The notes below the pieces were generated by a model that saw nothing but the letters and a program-made list of their open reading frames with translations, searched no databases and was not told the DNA's origin. This document shows positions 1 through 6,421 of a stretch of DNA of 12,780 nucleotides, piece after piece. Position 1 is the stretch's first letter, and each line of letters starts with the position of its first letter. Both the position numbers and the translations under genes were made by a program. The DNA lies in NCBI GenBank assembly GCA_035527455.1, contig DATLAN010000599.1, positions 1-12,780 on the forward strand, written 5' to 3'. The stretch is from DATLAN01 sp035527455. GTDB lineage: Bacteria > Planctomycetota > Planctomycetia > Pirellulales > Thermoguttaceae.

Positions 1-2
1 TC

Positions 3-98
3 ACAACGTATCAACTCAAGAAGGTCGAGAGCGAACTCAACGATCGGCCACGAAAGACACTCGGCTATCGAACCCCGCGAGAAGTGATGAGGGAGTAA
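3..98 (+). mobile_element. IS30-family transposase, C-terminal fragment (cut by window edge)
   Basis: An open frame runs in from the left edge and stops at TAA 96-98. Its last residues read LNDRPRKTLGYRTPREVMRE, the typical end of IS30-family DDE transposases (N-x-RPRK-x-L-x-Y/F-x-TP-x-E). The rest of the gene lies outside the window, so it cannot be judged intact or broken. The right inverted repeat of the element should lie soon after the stop. The stretch ending around ttcagaattgaatccgccc (122-140) is a candidate but is unconfirmed without the left end. The element points at the 3' end of the minus-strand gene that stops at 144. Confidence 0.72.
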
Positions 99-143
99 AC
101 ATCCCTCCACCCCCTGCGGGCTTCAGAATTGAATCCGCCCATA

Positions 144-773
144 TTAGCGGAAGGCGGGGCCCTGTCGCCAATTGGTTGTGAGTTGGCCACAGAACAGGTC
201 GACGTTGCCCCCGTAGAACCTGCGGAATTGTGCTACGGTTGCCTGTTCGACCTGATGTCGGGTGTTGCTGTAGTGCCAGATCTTCCCATCCATGTAGATG
301 CCGATGTGCCTTCTTCCGGGACCCATCACTCGGTCCGTCCCGTTTGAGGCGGCGCCGGCGACACCCTGCTCCGCGACAAAGATCAGACACGGATTCTCTG
401 GAGGCGTCCCCCCGTTGAGCTTCCATACCTGCGGACATGCAACGAACAGATCATGCACGCTGACACTGGCGCCGGACGGGCAGGTCTCTCCGTGTCCACT
501 GTGCAGCACGTGACTGACAAAGTGGGCACAGTTATTGCCAGGGTAAGAGGTTCCGGTCGGGCAGATTTGCGAAATGCGCTGGAACTCGAGTTGGTCAAGT
601 CTACGGCCGAATCTGATGAGGCCGTTGTCCTCCTGCGTCTGCCTGGCTTGACGACCTAACTCGCGGAACCAGGCGTTGGCGTCCGTCACGTCCACGCCAT
701 CGGCGGCGACTCCACCACGCGTGCCACCCAAGACAGCGGCGACTGACAGCAAGGCGATAGCAAAACGTTTCAT
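144..773 (-). CDS. Secreted NlpC/P60-like cysteine hydrolase (putative peptidase/amidase)
   Basis: A 209-residue protein. Residues 1-24 form a Sec signal peptide (basic MKRF, hydrophobic IALLSVAAVLGG, small residues near VAA-AD). The mature part carries NNCAHFVSHVL with Cys82, matching the nucleophile helix of NlpC/P60 and CHAP enzymes (usual form DCSGFV). Later comes RRHIGIYMDGKIWHYS with His156 in the HxGIY position that supplies the catalytic base, and His167 just after. This points to an exported cysteine hydrolase acting on peptidoglycan peptides or a similar amide bond; the substrate is unknown. Six cysteines in the mature part (71, 82, 98, 113, 129, 195) suggest disulfides. The start was chosen because AAAGGAG lies 7 nt upstream on the minus strand (+ strand 781-787); a frame extending upstream to 932 has no signal peptide at its N-terminus. 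The stop is only 45 bp from the IS30 transposase stop, so the C-terminus may have been altered by the insertion. Confidence 0.75.
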   Translation of the reverse strand: MKRFAIALLSVAAVLGGTRGGVAADGVDVTDANAWFRELGRQARQTQEDNGLIRFGRRLDQLEFQRISQICPTGTSYPGNNCAHFVSHVLHSGHGETCPSGASVSVHDLFVACPQVWKLNGGTPPENPCLIFVAEQGVAGAASNGTDRVMGPGRRHIGIYMDGKIWHYSNTRHQVEQATVAQFRRFYGGNVDLFCGQLTTNWRQGPAFR

Positions 774-970
774 AGCAATTCTCCTTTTCTTGTTGGTCCA
801 ACTGCCCCTGGCATGTCGGAAGGAGCAATTGCCGTGCCAACGGCGCAGCGCAATTGACAAGATAGGGAACAACGCCGCTGGAAATCTCCGCGAGCCGGGG
901 AAAACCGGTCCGCGCAGTGCTTCTGCGGTCAACTCATCTCGACTGACTTGCGACTTCTGGCATCTCGTGA

Positions 971-1014
971 GATGTCAGGTTGATGTCAGGTTGATGTCCG
1001 CTTGATGTGAGACC
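971..1014. repeat. 11-bp tandem direct repeat (GATGTCAGGTT), about 3.5 copies
   Basis: Two perfect copies of GATGTCAGGTT (971-981, 982-992) are followed by GATGTCCGCTT (993-1003) and the weaker GATGTGAGACC (1004-1014). The period is about one DNA helical turn, so all copies face the same side. OmpR/PhoB-type response regulators typically bind direct repeats with 11-bp spacing, so an operator is possible. The array is about 200 bp upstream of the minus-strand secreted hydrolase and 500 bp upstream of the aldo/keto reductase. The regulatory role is inference. Confidence 0.7.
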
Positions 1015-1313
1015 CCACCCAGGGCCACGCGGGTGGCACCGTCGATCTTGCGGAAGGGCTCCTACCATGTCGCTTGACTCACTGGCAAAATCGCCGGTGT
1101 TGCTCTGCAACAAGGTATTCCGAGGACACTTTACTAGTTTCCCGAAAGTCACGCACGAAAACCGGTATGGTCCGGAATTACCGCTGCCCCCGGAATCAGC
1201 CGTTAGTAGGTCTTGACGGCCTTCTGGGTCGGTTTGATGGCTGGGGTGCTTGCCATGCGGGTAGGCTATCCCAAATGGCGGCTGTGGGCAATAGCGCGGG
1301 CGGGAAGAAAAGA

Positions 1314-1395
1314 ATGCAGATTGCAGATTGCAAATTGCAAATTGAGAATTGCAAATTGAGAATTGCAAATTGAGAATTGAGAATTGAAAATTGCC
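1314..1395. repeat. Heptanucleotide tandem repeat (TTGCAAA/TTGAGAA), about 10 units
   Basis: From 1321 the sequence falls into consecutive 7-mers all beginning TTG: TTGCAGA, TTGCAAA twice, TTGAGAA, TTGCAAA, TTGAGAA, TTGCAAA, TTGAGAA twice, TTGAAAA, then a decayed unit TTGCCGA. A degenerate unit (ATGCAGA) precedes it at 1314. It is strikingly AT-rich against the GC-rich surroundings and ends about 120 bp before the aldo/keto reductase start. Short tandem arrays of this kind change copy number by replication slippage. Any effect on expression is inference. Confidence 0.9.
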
Positions 1396-1500
1396 GACGG
1401 CAAGCCTGCTGGAACGGGATGGGGCTTTGTCTCGGCGGGTCGAGGCCGCTTTCCTGCCTCGAACCTCCCTGGTAGACTATCTCGCTTCCCTATTTGCAAT

Positions 1501-1506
1501 GGAGGA
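1501..1506 (+). promoter_or_regulatory. Shine-Dalgarno site that fixes a GTG start
   Basis: GGAGGA at 1501-1506 sits 7 nt before GTG 1514. The overlapping upstream ATG (1499-1501) lies at the edge of this site and has no site of its own, so GTG is the better start for the aldo/keto reductase. Confidence 0.75.
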
Positions 1507-1513
1507 CCCTCTC

Positions 1514-2554
1514 GTGCAATACACCCAACTCGGACGCACCGGGCTGAGCGTCAGCCGCTTGTGCCTGGGCACGATGAACTTCGGCAAAGAGACCGGCGAG
1601 GCCGACAGCTTCGCCATCATGGACCGGGCGCTGGAACTGGGGATCAATTTCTTCGATACGGCCGACGTTTACGGCCGGCCGCGGGCCGGCGGAGTGACCG
1701 AAGAGATCATCGGCCGCTGGCTCGCCCAGGGCGGACGACGACGCCAGCAGATCGTCCTGGCCACCAAGGTCTTCAACCCGATGGGCAACAGTCCGTTGGA
1801 TCGCGGGCTGTCCGCGTTGCACATCCGTCGGGCGTGCGACGACAGCCTCCGGCGGCTGGGCACCGACTGCATCGACCTGTACCAGATGCACCACATCGAC
1901 CGCGGCCAGCCGAGCGATGAGATTCTGAAGATCCTCGATCTGGATTACGGCGACCACGTGTTCGACGCCGATCACGGCGCCCCGTGGGAGGAGATCTACC
2001 AGGCGATGGAGCAACTGGTCGCCGCCGGCAAGATCGTCTACGTCGGCAGCAGCAACTTCGCCGCCTGGAACATCGCCCAGGCCAACACGCTGGCGGCCGG
2101 GCGGAACTTCCTCGGGCTGGTTTCCGAGCAGAGCAAGTACAGCCTGGCCACCCGGACGGTCGAACTGGAGATCGTGCCCTGCTGCCGGGCGCTGGGGCTG
2201 GGCCTGATTCCGTGGAGTCCGCTGGGCGGCGGGTTGCTGGCGGGGAACTGGGATAAAGCCGCCGAAGGACGCCGCGCCCGACTTTCTGAAGAGACGGTCG
2301 AGAAGCACCGTTCGCAGCTTGCGGCCTACGACGCCCTTTGCAGCGAATTGGGCCAACGGCCGGCCGACGTGGCCTTGGCGTGGTTGCTGGCCAACCCGGT
2401 GGTGACCGCCCCGATCATCGGCCCCCGGACGCTCGAACAGCTCGAGGGCAGCCAACGGGCGTTGCAGATCGAGTTCTCCGACGACGTGTTGGCCCGACTG
2501 GACGCGATCTGGCCCGGTCCCGGCGGGGAGGCGCCCGAGGCTTACGCGTGGTAG
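1514..2554 (+). CDS. Aldo/keto reductase with an extra loop after the catalytic histidine
   Basis: A 346-residue NADPH-dependent oxidoreductase of the aldo/keto reductase superfamily: cytosolic TIM barrel, reduction of aldehydes, ketones or sugars. The catalytic tetrad is visible: Asp48 and Tyr53 in FFDTADVYG, Lys85 in VLATKVF and His126 in DLYQMHHID. The cofactor side is supported by YVGSSNF (about 176-182), LIPWSPLGGGLLAG (231-244) and IIGPRTLEQLEGS (301-313). From the GTG start the protein begins MQYTQLGRTGLSVSRLCLGTM, the normal N-terminus for the family. About 24 extra residues (around 131-156, acidic, containing DLDYGD and DADHG) lie between HHIDR and PWEEIYQAM, where relatives I know have only a couple. 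The gene is followed by an inverted-repeat element. The substrate cannot be told. Two ATG/TTG starts further upstream add non-family residues and were not used. Confidence 0.92.
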   Translation: MQYTQLGRTGLSVSRLCLGTMNFGKETGEADSFAIMDRALELGINFFDTADVYGRPRAGGVTEEIIGRWLAQGGRRRQQIVLATKVFNPMGNSPLDRGLSALHIRRACDDSLRRLGTDCIDLYQMHHIDRGQPSDEILKILDLDYGDHVFDADHGAPWEEIYQAMEQLVAAGKIVYVGSSNFAAWNIAQANTLAAGRNFLGLVSEQSKYSLATRTVELEIVPCCRALGLGLIPWSPLGGGLLAGNWDKAAEGRRARLSEETVEKHRSQLAAYDALCSELGQRPADVALAWLLANPVVTAPIIGPRTLEQLEGSQRALQIEFSDDVLARLDAIWPGPGGEAPEAYAW

Positions 2555-2639
2555 CGGTCTCCCATAATTGGGTCGCGGTGGTCCTGGACAAGCCGGGCAA
2601 TTACGCTAGACTTGGACGATCGGCCGTTGCGCCGCCCGC

Positions 2640-2798
2640 CTAGTACCTCATGTCATTTGAATTTATGGGTGGCTGGGGTCGAGGTGCGAGGCACGAGCAC
2701 CGAGCCCCCAGATCTGGCTTTCTGGGGGCTCAGCACTCGTTCCTCGTGCTTCGACCCCAGCCACCCAACTGCCAAGATCAAGTGACATGAGGTACTAG
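2640..2798. repeat. 159-bp MITE-like inverted-repeat element
   Basis: Perfect 16-bp terminal inverted repeats, CTAGTACCTCATGTCA (2640-2655) and its complement (2783-2798), enclose a second imperfect inverted repeat. The inner arms, 2666-2712 and 2721-2767, are 47 bp each and match except at about 8 positions, around an 8-bp loop. The whole unit can fold into one long hairpin and codes for nothing. Its ends carry TA/CTAG, so a TA or CTAG target duplication is possible but cannot be told apart from the repeat. It lies between the aldo/keto reductase and serC, where it could act as a terminator or leader structure. A nonautonomous transposable element is the simplest reading. Confidence 0.88.
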
Positions 2799-2849
2799 CG
2801 AATCTGGTAAGAACTCGGACAGAAGGAGACAGAGGTAACGGAGGAAAAG

Positions 2850-3947
2850 ATGGAAAAGCGTGTTTACAATTTCTCGCCCGGTCCGGCCATGTTGCCGCTT
2901 CCCGCCTTGGAGGAGGCCCGGCGGAATCTGCTGGCCTTGCCGGGGGCCGGCTGTTCGGTGCTGGAGATCAGCCACCGGTCGAAGACGTTCACCGAGATCA
3001 TCGAGCAGGCCGAGGCCAATCTCCGCAAGCTGCTGGCGATTCCGGACCATTACCGCGTGCTGTTCTTCCAGGGCGGCGCCCAGATGCAGTTCGCCATGGT
3101 GCCGTTGAACTATCTCCGCGGCAGCGGCAAGGCGGCCGACTACATCTTGACCGGCACCTGGAGCAAGAAGGCGATCCAGGAGGCCAAGACGCAAGGCGAG
3201 GTCCGTGTCGCTTTCGACGGCCAGTCGGAGAACTACTCCCGCGCGCCCGAGGCCGGCGAACTCGACCTCAACCCCGACGCCGCTTATGTTTATATCGCGT
3301 CGAACGAGACGATCCAGGGCGTGCAGTTTCCCGTCGAGCCCGAGGTGGGCGACGTGCCGCTGATGTGCGACGCCTCTTCCGATATCCTCTGCCGGCCGAC
3401 GCCGGTCGAGAAGTACGGCATCCTTTACGCCTGTGCCCAGAAGAACCTCGGCCCGGCCGGCGTCACCGTGGTCATCATCCGCGACGACCTCATCGAGCGG
3501 GCGCCCGACGATCTGCCCTCGATGCTCAGCTACAAGACGTTCGCCGAGGGCAAGTCGCTGCTGAACACGCCGCCGACGTTCGCCATCTACGTGGTCAAGC
3601 TGGTGACCGACTGGCTGTTGGACGAGATCGGCGGCCTGGAAAAGATGCAAGAGATCAACCGCCGGAAGGCCGCGATGTTGTGCGATCTGATCGACGCGTC
3701 GGGCGGCTTCTACGAGGTTCACGCCCAGCCGGGCAGCCGGTCGCTGATGAACGTCGCCTTCCGGCTGGCCGACGCGACTTTGGAGGACCCGTTCCTCAAG
3801 CAGGCCGAAGCGCGAGACCTGGCCGCCTTGCAGGGCCACCGCTCGGTCGGCGGCTGCCGCGCGTCGATCTACAACGCCATGCCGGTCGAAGGCGTCGAAG
3901 CCCTGTGCGAATTCATGCAGGAATTTCAGGATAGCCACCGGGGATAG
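2850..3947 (+). CDS. serC: Phosphoserine aminotransferase
   Basis: A 365-residue PLP enzyme of fold type I, class V, that transfers the amino group of glutamate to 3-phosphohydroxypyruvate in cytosolic serine biosynthesis (and acts in pyridoxal phosphate synthesis in some bacteria). It begins with the family signature YNFSPGPAMLP, has EISHRSKTF (39-47), the phosphate/PLP-binding GGAQMQFAMVPLN (75-87) and the Schiff-base lysine Lys198 in YACAQKNLGPAG, the same number as in E. coli SerC. SMLSYKTFAEGKSLLNTPPTFAIY and the C-terminal GHRSVGGCRASIYNAMP are also typical. Length is normal. The start ATG has GGAGG 5 nt upstream. The next gene starts 3 bp after the stop, so the two are probably cotranscribed. 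No partner serine gene (serA, serB) is in the window. Confidence 0.97.
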   Translation: MEKRVYNFSPGPAMLPLPALEEARRNLLALPGAGCSVLEISHRSKTFTEIIEQAEANLRKLLAIPDHYRVLFFQGGAQMQFAMVPLNYLRGSGKAADYILTGTWSKKAIQEAKTQGEVRVAFDGQSENYSRAPEAGELDLNPDAAYVYIASNETIQGVQFPVEPEVGDVPLMCDASSDILCRPTPVEKYGILYACAQKNLGPAGVTVVIIRDDLIERAPDDLPSMLSYKTFAEGKSLLNTPPTFAIYVVKLVTDWLLDEIGGLEKMQEINRRKAAMLCDLIDASGGFYEVHAQPGSRSLMNVAFRLADATLEDPFLKQAEARDLAALQGHRSVGGCRASIYNAMPVEGVEALCEFMQEFQDSHRG

Positions 3948-3950
3948 CCC

Positions 3951-5195
3951 ATGCATCTAAATCGCCGTCACTTCATGCAGTCAACCGCGGGTGCAGCGGC
4001 CATGTCGCTCGTGTCGGGCGCCCGATCGGCCGAGACGGAATCCGGCGTCACGCTGGAGGCCCTGGACAAGGCCGCCGCGACGCCCGTCCTCCAGCGCGAC
4101 GCGTTCGGCTCGCCGGTGATCATCGAGTCGATCGAATTGCTGCGCAAAGGCGGCGAGTTCTTCGTGCGTGTCCGGTCCAAGGACGGCGCGGAGGGCGTCT
4201 CGGTGCCCAACTCGCGGGCGGAGTATCTGCACCCGATCCTCAACCGGCTGGTCATCCCCTACTTCATCGGCAAAGACGCCCGGGACCTCGAATCGCACCT
4301 GTTCGGCGTCTACCGTTTCCAGAGCAACTACAAGCTGCAAGGACTGGCGCTTTGGTGTCCGGTCGCCTGGGTGGAATTCGCGATTCTCGACCTGCTGGGC
4401 CGCATCGCCGGGCGGTCGATCGGCGAACTTCTCGGGGGCGTGATTCGGCGGGAAGTTGCCTGCTACGTCGCCAGCGGCCGGCGCGACTCGACGCCCGAGG
4501 AGGAGGCCCAGTACCTGCTCCGCCTGGTCGAGGAGACCGGCTGCCGGGCGGTCAAGTTCCGCGTGGGCGGGCGGATGAGCCGAAACGCCGACGCCATGCC
4601 CGGCAGAACCGAAAAGCTGATCCCGCTCGCCCGCAAGACACTCGGCGAGAAGATCGACATCCACGCCGACTCGAACAGCTCCTACGATCCGCAGCCGGCG
4701 ATCGAGATCGGGCGGATGCTCGAAGCGATCGACGCCGTTTACTTCGAGGAGCCCTGCCCGTTCGATCACCTCGAAGACACGAAGCGAGTGGCCGACGCGT
4801 TGACGATCCCGGTTGCCGGCGGCGAGCAGGAGTACAGCGAGCGGCGTTTCCGCTGGATGATCTACCACCGCGGCGTGGACATCGTGCAGCCCGACTTGCA
4901 GTATTACGGCGGGCTGATCCGTTCGGCGCGGGTCGCCCGGATGGCCGCGCTGGCCGGGATGCCCACGACGGTTCACATCTCCGGCGGGTTCGGCTTCATC
5001 TACATGCTGCACTTCGCCTCGTTCACGCCGGATATCGGAGCTTATCAGGAGTACAAGAAAGGCATCGAGCGCTACGCCGGCTGGTTCGATCCGCCGCTGC
5101 AAAGCCGCCGGGGTACGCTCACGGTTCCCACCGGTCCGGGCGTGGGCATCGCCGACGTGGCCGCGGTGCTCAAGGGCGCCGAGCCGGTGAAGTGA
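3951..5195 (+). CDS. Tat-exported mandelate racemase/enolase-superfamily enzyme (putative sugar-acid dehydratase)
   Basis: A 414-residue enolase-superfamily protein with an N-terminal twin-arginine signal (RRHFMQSTAGAAAMSLVSGARSA, about 5-26), so export in folded form is expected. The capping domain is about 50-165 and the barrel follows. Mg ligands by position are Asp240 in DIHADSNSS, Glu266 in YFEEPCP and Glu292 in VAGGEQEYS; Asp315 (IVQPDL) and His342 (TTVHISGG) match the mandelate-racemase-group Asp-His dyad. The motif usually KxK reads K202-F-R204, so the second catalytic lysine is arginine. The likely reaction is proton abstraction next to a carboxylate, as in acid-sugar dehydratases; substrate unknown. 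It starts 3 bp after serC, an odd pairing of a biosynthetic enzyme and an exported catabolic-type enzyme. Downstream lies a large palindrome that may end transcription. Confidence 0.88.
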   Translation: MHLNRRHFMQSTAGAAAMSLVSGARSAETESGVTLEALDKAAATPVLQRDAFGSPVIIESIELLRKGGEFFVRVRSKDGAEGVSVPNSRAEYLHPILNRLVIPYFIGKDARDLESHLFGVYRFQSNYKLQGLALWCPVAWVEFAILDLLGRIAGRSIGELLGGVIRREVACYVASGRRDSTPEEEAQYLLRLVEETGCRAVKFRVGGRMSRNADAMPGRTEKLIPLARKTLGEKIDIHADSNSSYDPQPAIEIGRMLEAIDAVYFEEPCPFDHLEDTKRVADALTIPVAGGEQEYSERRFRWMIYHRGVDIVQPDLQYYGGLIRSARVARMAALAGMPTTVHISGGFGFIYMLHFASFTPDIGAYQEYKKGIERYAGWFDPPLQSRRGTLTVPTGPGVGIADVAAVLKGAEPVK

Positions 5196-5200
5196 AGCAG

Positions 5201-5297
5201 GTAGGCCGGAACCAGCGCAGCGCAGTTCCGGCGTTTTGGTGTACGAGGGCCGCATGAAGCCGCGTGCCGGAACTGCGCTGCGCTGGTTCCGGCCTAC
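5201..5297. repeat. Perfect 32-bp inverted repeat with hairpins nested in each arm
   Basis: The arm 5201-5232 is exactly complementary to 5266-5297, with a 33-nt spacer. Each arm is also a hairpin by itself: GCCGGAAC (5205-5212) pairs with GTTCCGGC (5225-5232) around CAGCGCAGCGCA, and the same holds in the right arm. The sequence can therefore form either two small hairpins or one long one. It begins 6 nt after the stop of the enolase-superfamily gene and lies before the ThuA gene. There is no T-tract, so it is not a standard intrinsic terminator. It looks like a dispersed REP/BIME-type palindrome. Confidence 0.93.
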
Positions 5298-5345
5298 TTG
5301 GCTACTTGGCTTGGCGAAGTGTTTCCCCGAACCACGAGAAGTACC

Positions 5346-6215
5346 ATGAAAATCCATCTCCTGCTGGCCGTTTGCTGTTCCGCCGTGTTGCCGGGCGTTT
5401 CGTTGGCCGTCTCGCCGGAGGAAGCGGCCAGGATCGAAGCCGCCGTGCCCGATCGGACGACCGTCGAGCCGAAGAAGCCGCGAAAACTGCTCGTTTTCAG
5501 CGTGGTCGGCGGCAACCACACGGCGACCCCCTACGGCGCCATGATGCTGGACCTGATGGCGAAGAAGACCGGGGCGTTCGAGGTCGTTCATAGCACCGAC
5601 CCGGCGAGTCTCAAGGCGGAGAACCTCGCGCCGTTCGACGCGGTTTGCTTCAACAATGCCAATCGGCTGCGGTGTTTCGACGATCCGGTTCTGTGCCGCG
5701 GGTTGCTCGATTTCGTCCGAAGCGGCAAGGGTCTGGTGGGCATCCACGCCGCGTCGACCAACTTCGCGGCCCGATGGGGTTCCGAGTGGCCGGAAGGGGC
5801 CGAACTGCTCGGCGGGATCTTCGAGGGGCATCCCTGGCACGAGAAGGTGACCGTCAAGGTGGCAGACCCCGACCATCCGCTCAACGCCGCCTTCGCCGGC
5901 CAGGGCTTCGAGATCACCGACGAGATCTACCAGTTCACCGGGCCCCATTCGCGCGAGAAACTGCGGATCCTGCTCCGCCTGGACGAAACCCGGACCAATA
6001 TGAACAAGCCGAACAAGATGGACCGGCCCGACGACGACTTCGCCGTGAGCTGGGTGCAGCGCTACGGCGAGGGCCGCGTGTTCTATTGTTCGCTGGGACA
6101 CGATCACCCCGTGTTCTGGAACGAGAAGGTCGTGCGGCATTATCTCGACGGAATTCAGTTCGCGCTGGGCGACCTGCCGGCGGATACGACCCCCAGCGAG
6201 CAAGTCGGCGAGTAG
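5346..6215 (+). CDS. Secreted ThuA-domain protein (trehalose-utilisation-like, glutamine-amidotransferase fold)
   Basis: A 289-residue protein. MKIHLLLAVCCSAVLPGVSLA is a Sec signal peptide with likely cleavage near residue 21. The ThuA domain (class I glutamine amidotransferase-like fold) follows from about residue 46: RKLLVFSVVGGNHTATPYG, GKGLVGIHAASTNF (128-140), GGIFEGHPWHEKVTV (156-170), DEIYQF (192-197) and YGEGRVFYCSLGHDHPVFW (240-258). Planctomycetes carry many exported ThuA proteins near sugar oxidoreductases and sulfatases, and the reaction of most is unproven. Start choice: ATG 5346 gives the signal peptide, whereas the frame upstream (from 5298) would start at the edge of the palindrome. 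The ribosome binding site is weak (GAGAAG, 5 nt upstream). Palindromes lie on both sides. Confidence 0.88.
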   Translation: MKIHLLLAVCCSAVLPGVSLAVSPEEAARIEAAVPDRTTVEPKKPRKLLVFSVVGGNHTATPYGAMMLDLMAKKTGAFEVVHSTDPASLKAENLAPFDAVCFNNANRLRCFDDPVLCRGLLDFVRSGKGLVGIHAASTNFAARWGSEWPEGAELLGGIFEGHPWHEKVTVKVADPDHPLNAAFAGQGFEITDEIYQFTGPHSREKLRILLRLDETRTNMNKPNKMDRPDDDFAVSWVQRYGEGRVFYCSLGHDHPVFWNEKVVRHYLDGIQFALGDLPADTTPSEQVGE

Positions 6216-6263
6216 GGAACAGAGGGTGATTCGTCCCAATTCGCCGACCCTTGGCAGCGTGGT

Positions 6264-6361
6264 GAGTACGGGTTCCTCTTCTCTGTCCGCTTGCGGGCAA
6301 AGGAAGACGAGGCTGATCAGCGACGCCACCGATCGAGAATAGAGAAGAGGAACCCGTACTC
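6264..6361. repeat. Perfect 21-bp inverted repeat element
   Basis: GAGTACGGGTTCCTCTTCTCT (6264-6284) is exactly complementary to 6341-6361, with a 56-bp spacer. It fills most of the 206-bp gap between the ThuA protein and the sulfatase and codes for nothing. It belongs to a different sequence family from the other palindromes here. It may be a small nonautonomous mobile element; no clear target duplication was seen. Confidence 0.88.
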
Positions 6362-6421
6362 TGCGTCCGTCACTCTTACAGCTATGCCAGTTTCTGACAA
6401 ACCGAAAGAGCGGGCGAGCCC

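Larger units (their letters stand above)
774..1513. other. 740-bp gene-free stretch with two tandem repeats
   Basis: No convincing gene lies between the NlpC/P60-like gene (transcribed leftwards) and the aldo/keto reductase (transcribed rightwards), so both 5' regions are here. The region holds the NlpC-gene ribosome binding site (781-787), an 11-bp tandem repeat (971-1014) and a 7-bp tandem repeat (about 1314-1395). The open frames that cross it include translated repeats, such as runs of QFAICN, and lack domains. I see no tRNA and no confident promoter. Confidence 0.6.

Noticed and set aside
934..1368. 144-codon minus-strand open frame in the gene-free stretch
   Set aside because: Its N-terminus is translated heptamer repeat and its C-terminus crosses the 11-bp repeat; there is no domain or ribosome binding site.
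1314..1395. Possible CRISPR array
   Set aside because: The units are 7 bp with no spacers; this is a simple tandem repeat.
2585..2612. Possible sigma-70-type promoter (TGGACA, 16 bp, TAGACT) before serC
   Set aside because: Both boxes are imperfect, and the MITE-like element would then lie in the leader; such matches are common by chance.
3981..6329. 782-codon antisense open frame across the enolase-superfamily and ThuA genes
   Set aside because: It runs opposite to two well-supported genes and through a palindrome, has no recognisable domain, and reflects the lack of stops in the antisense of GC-rich codons.
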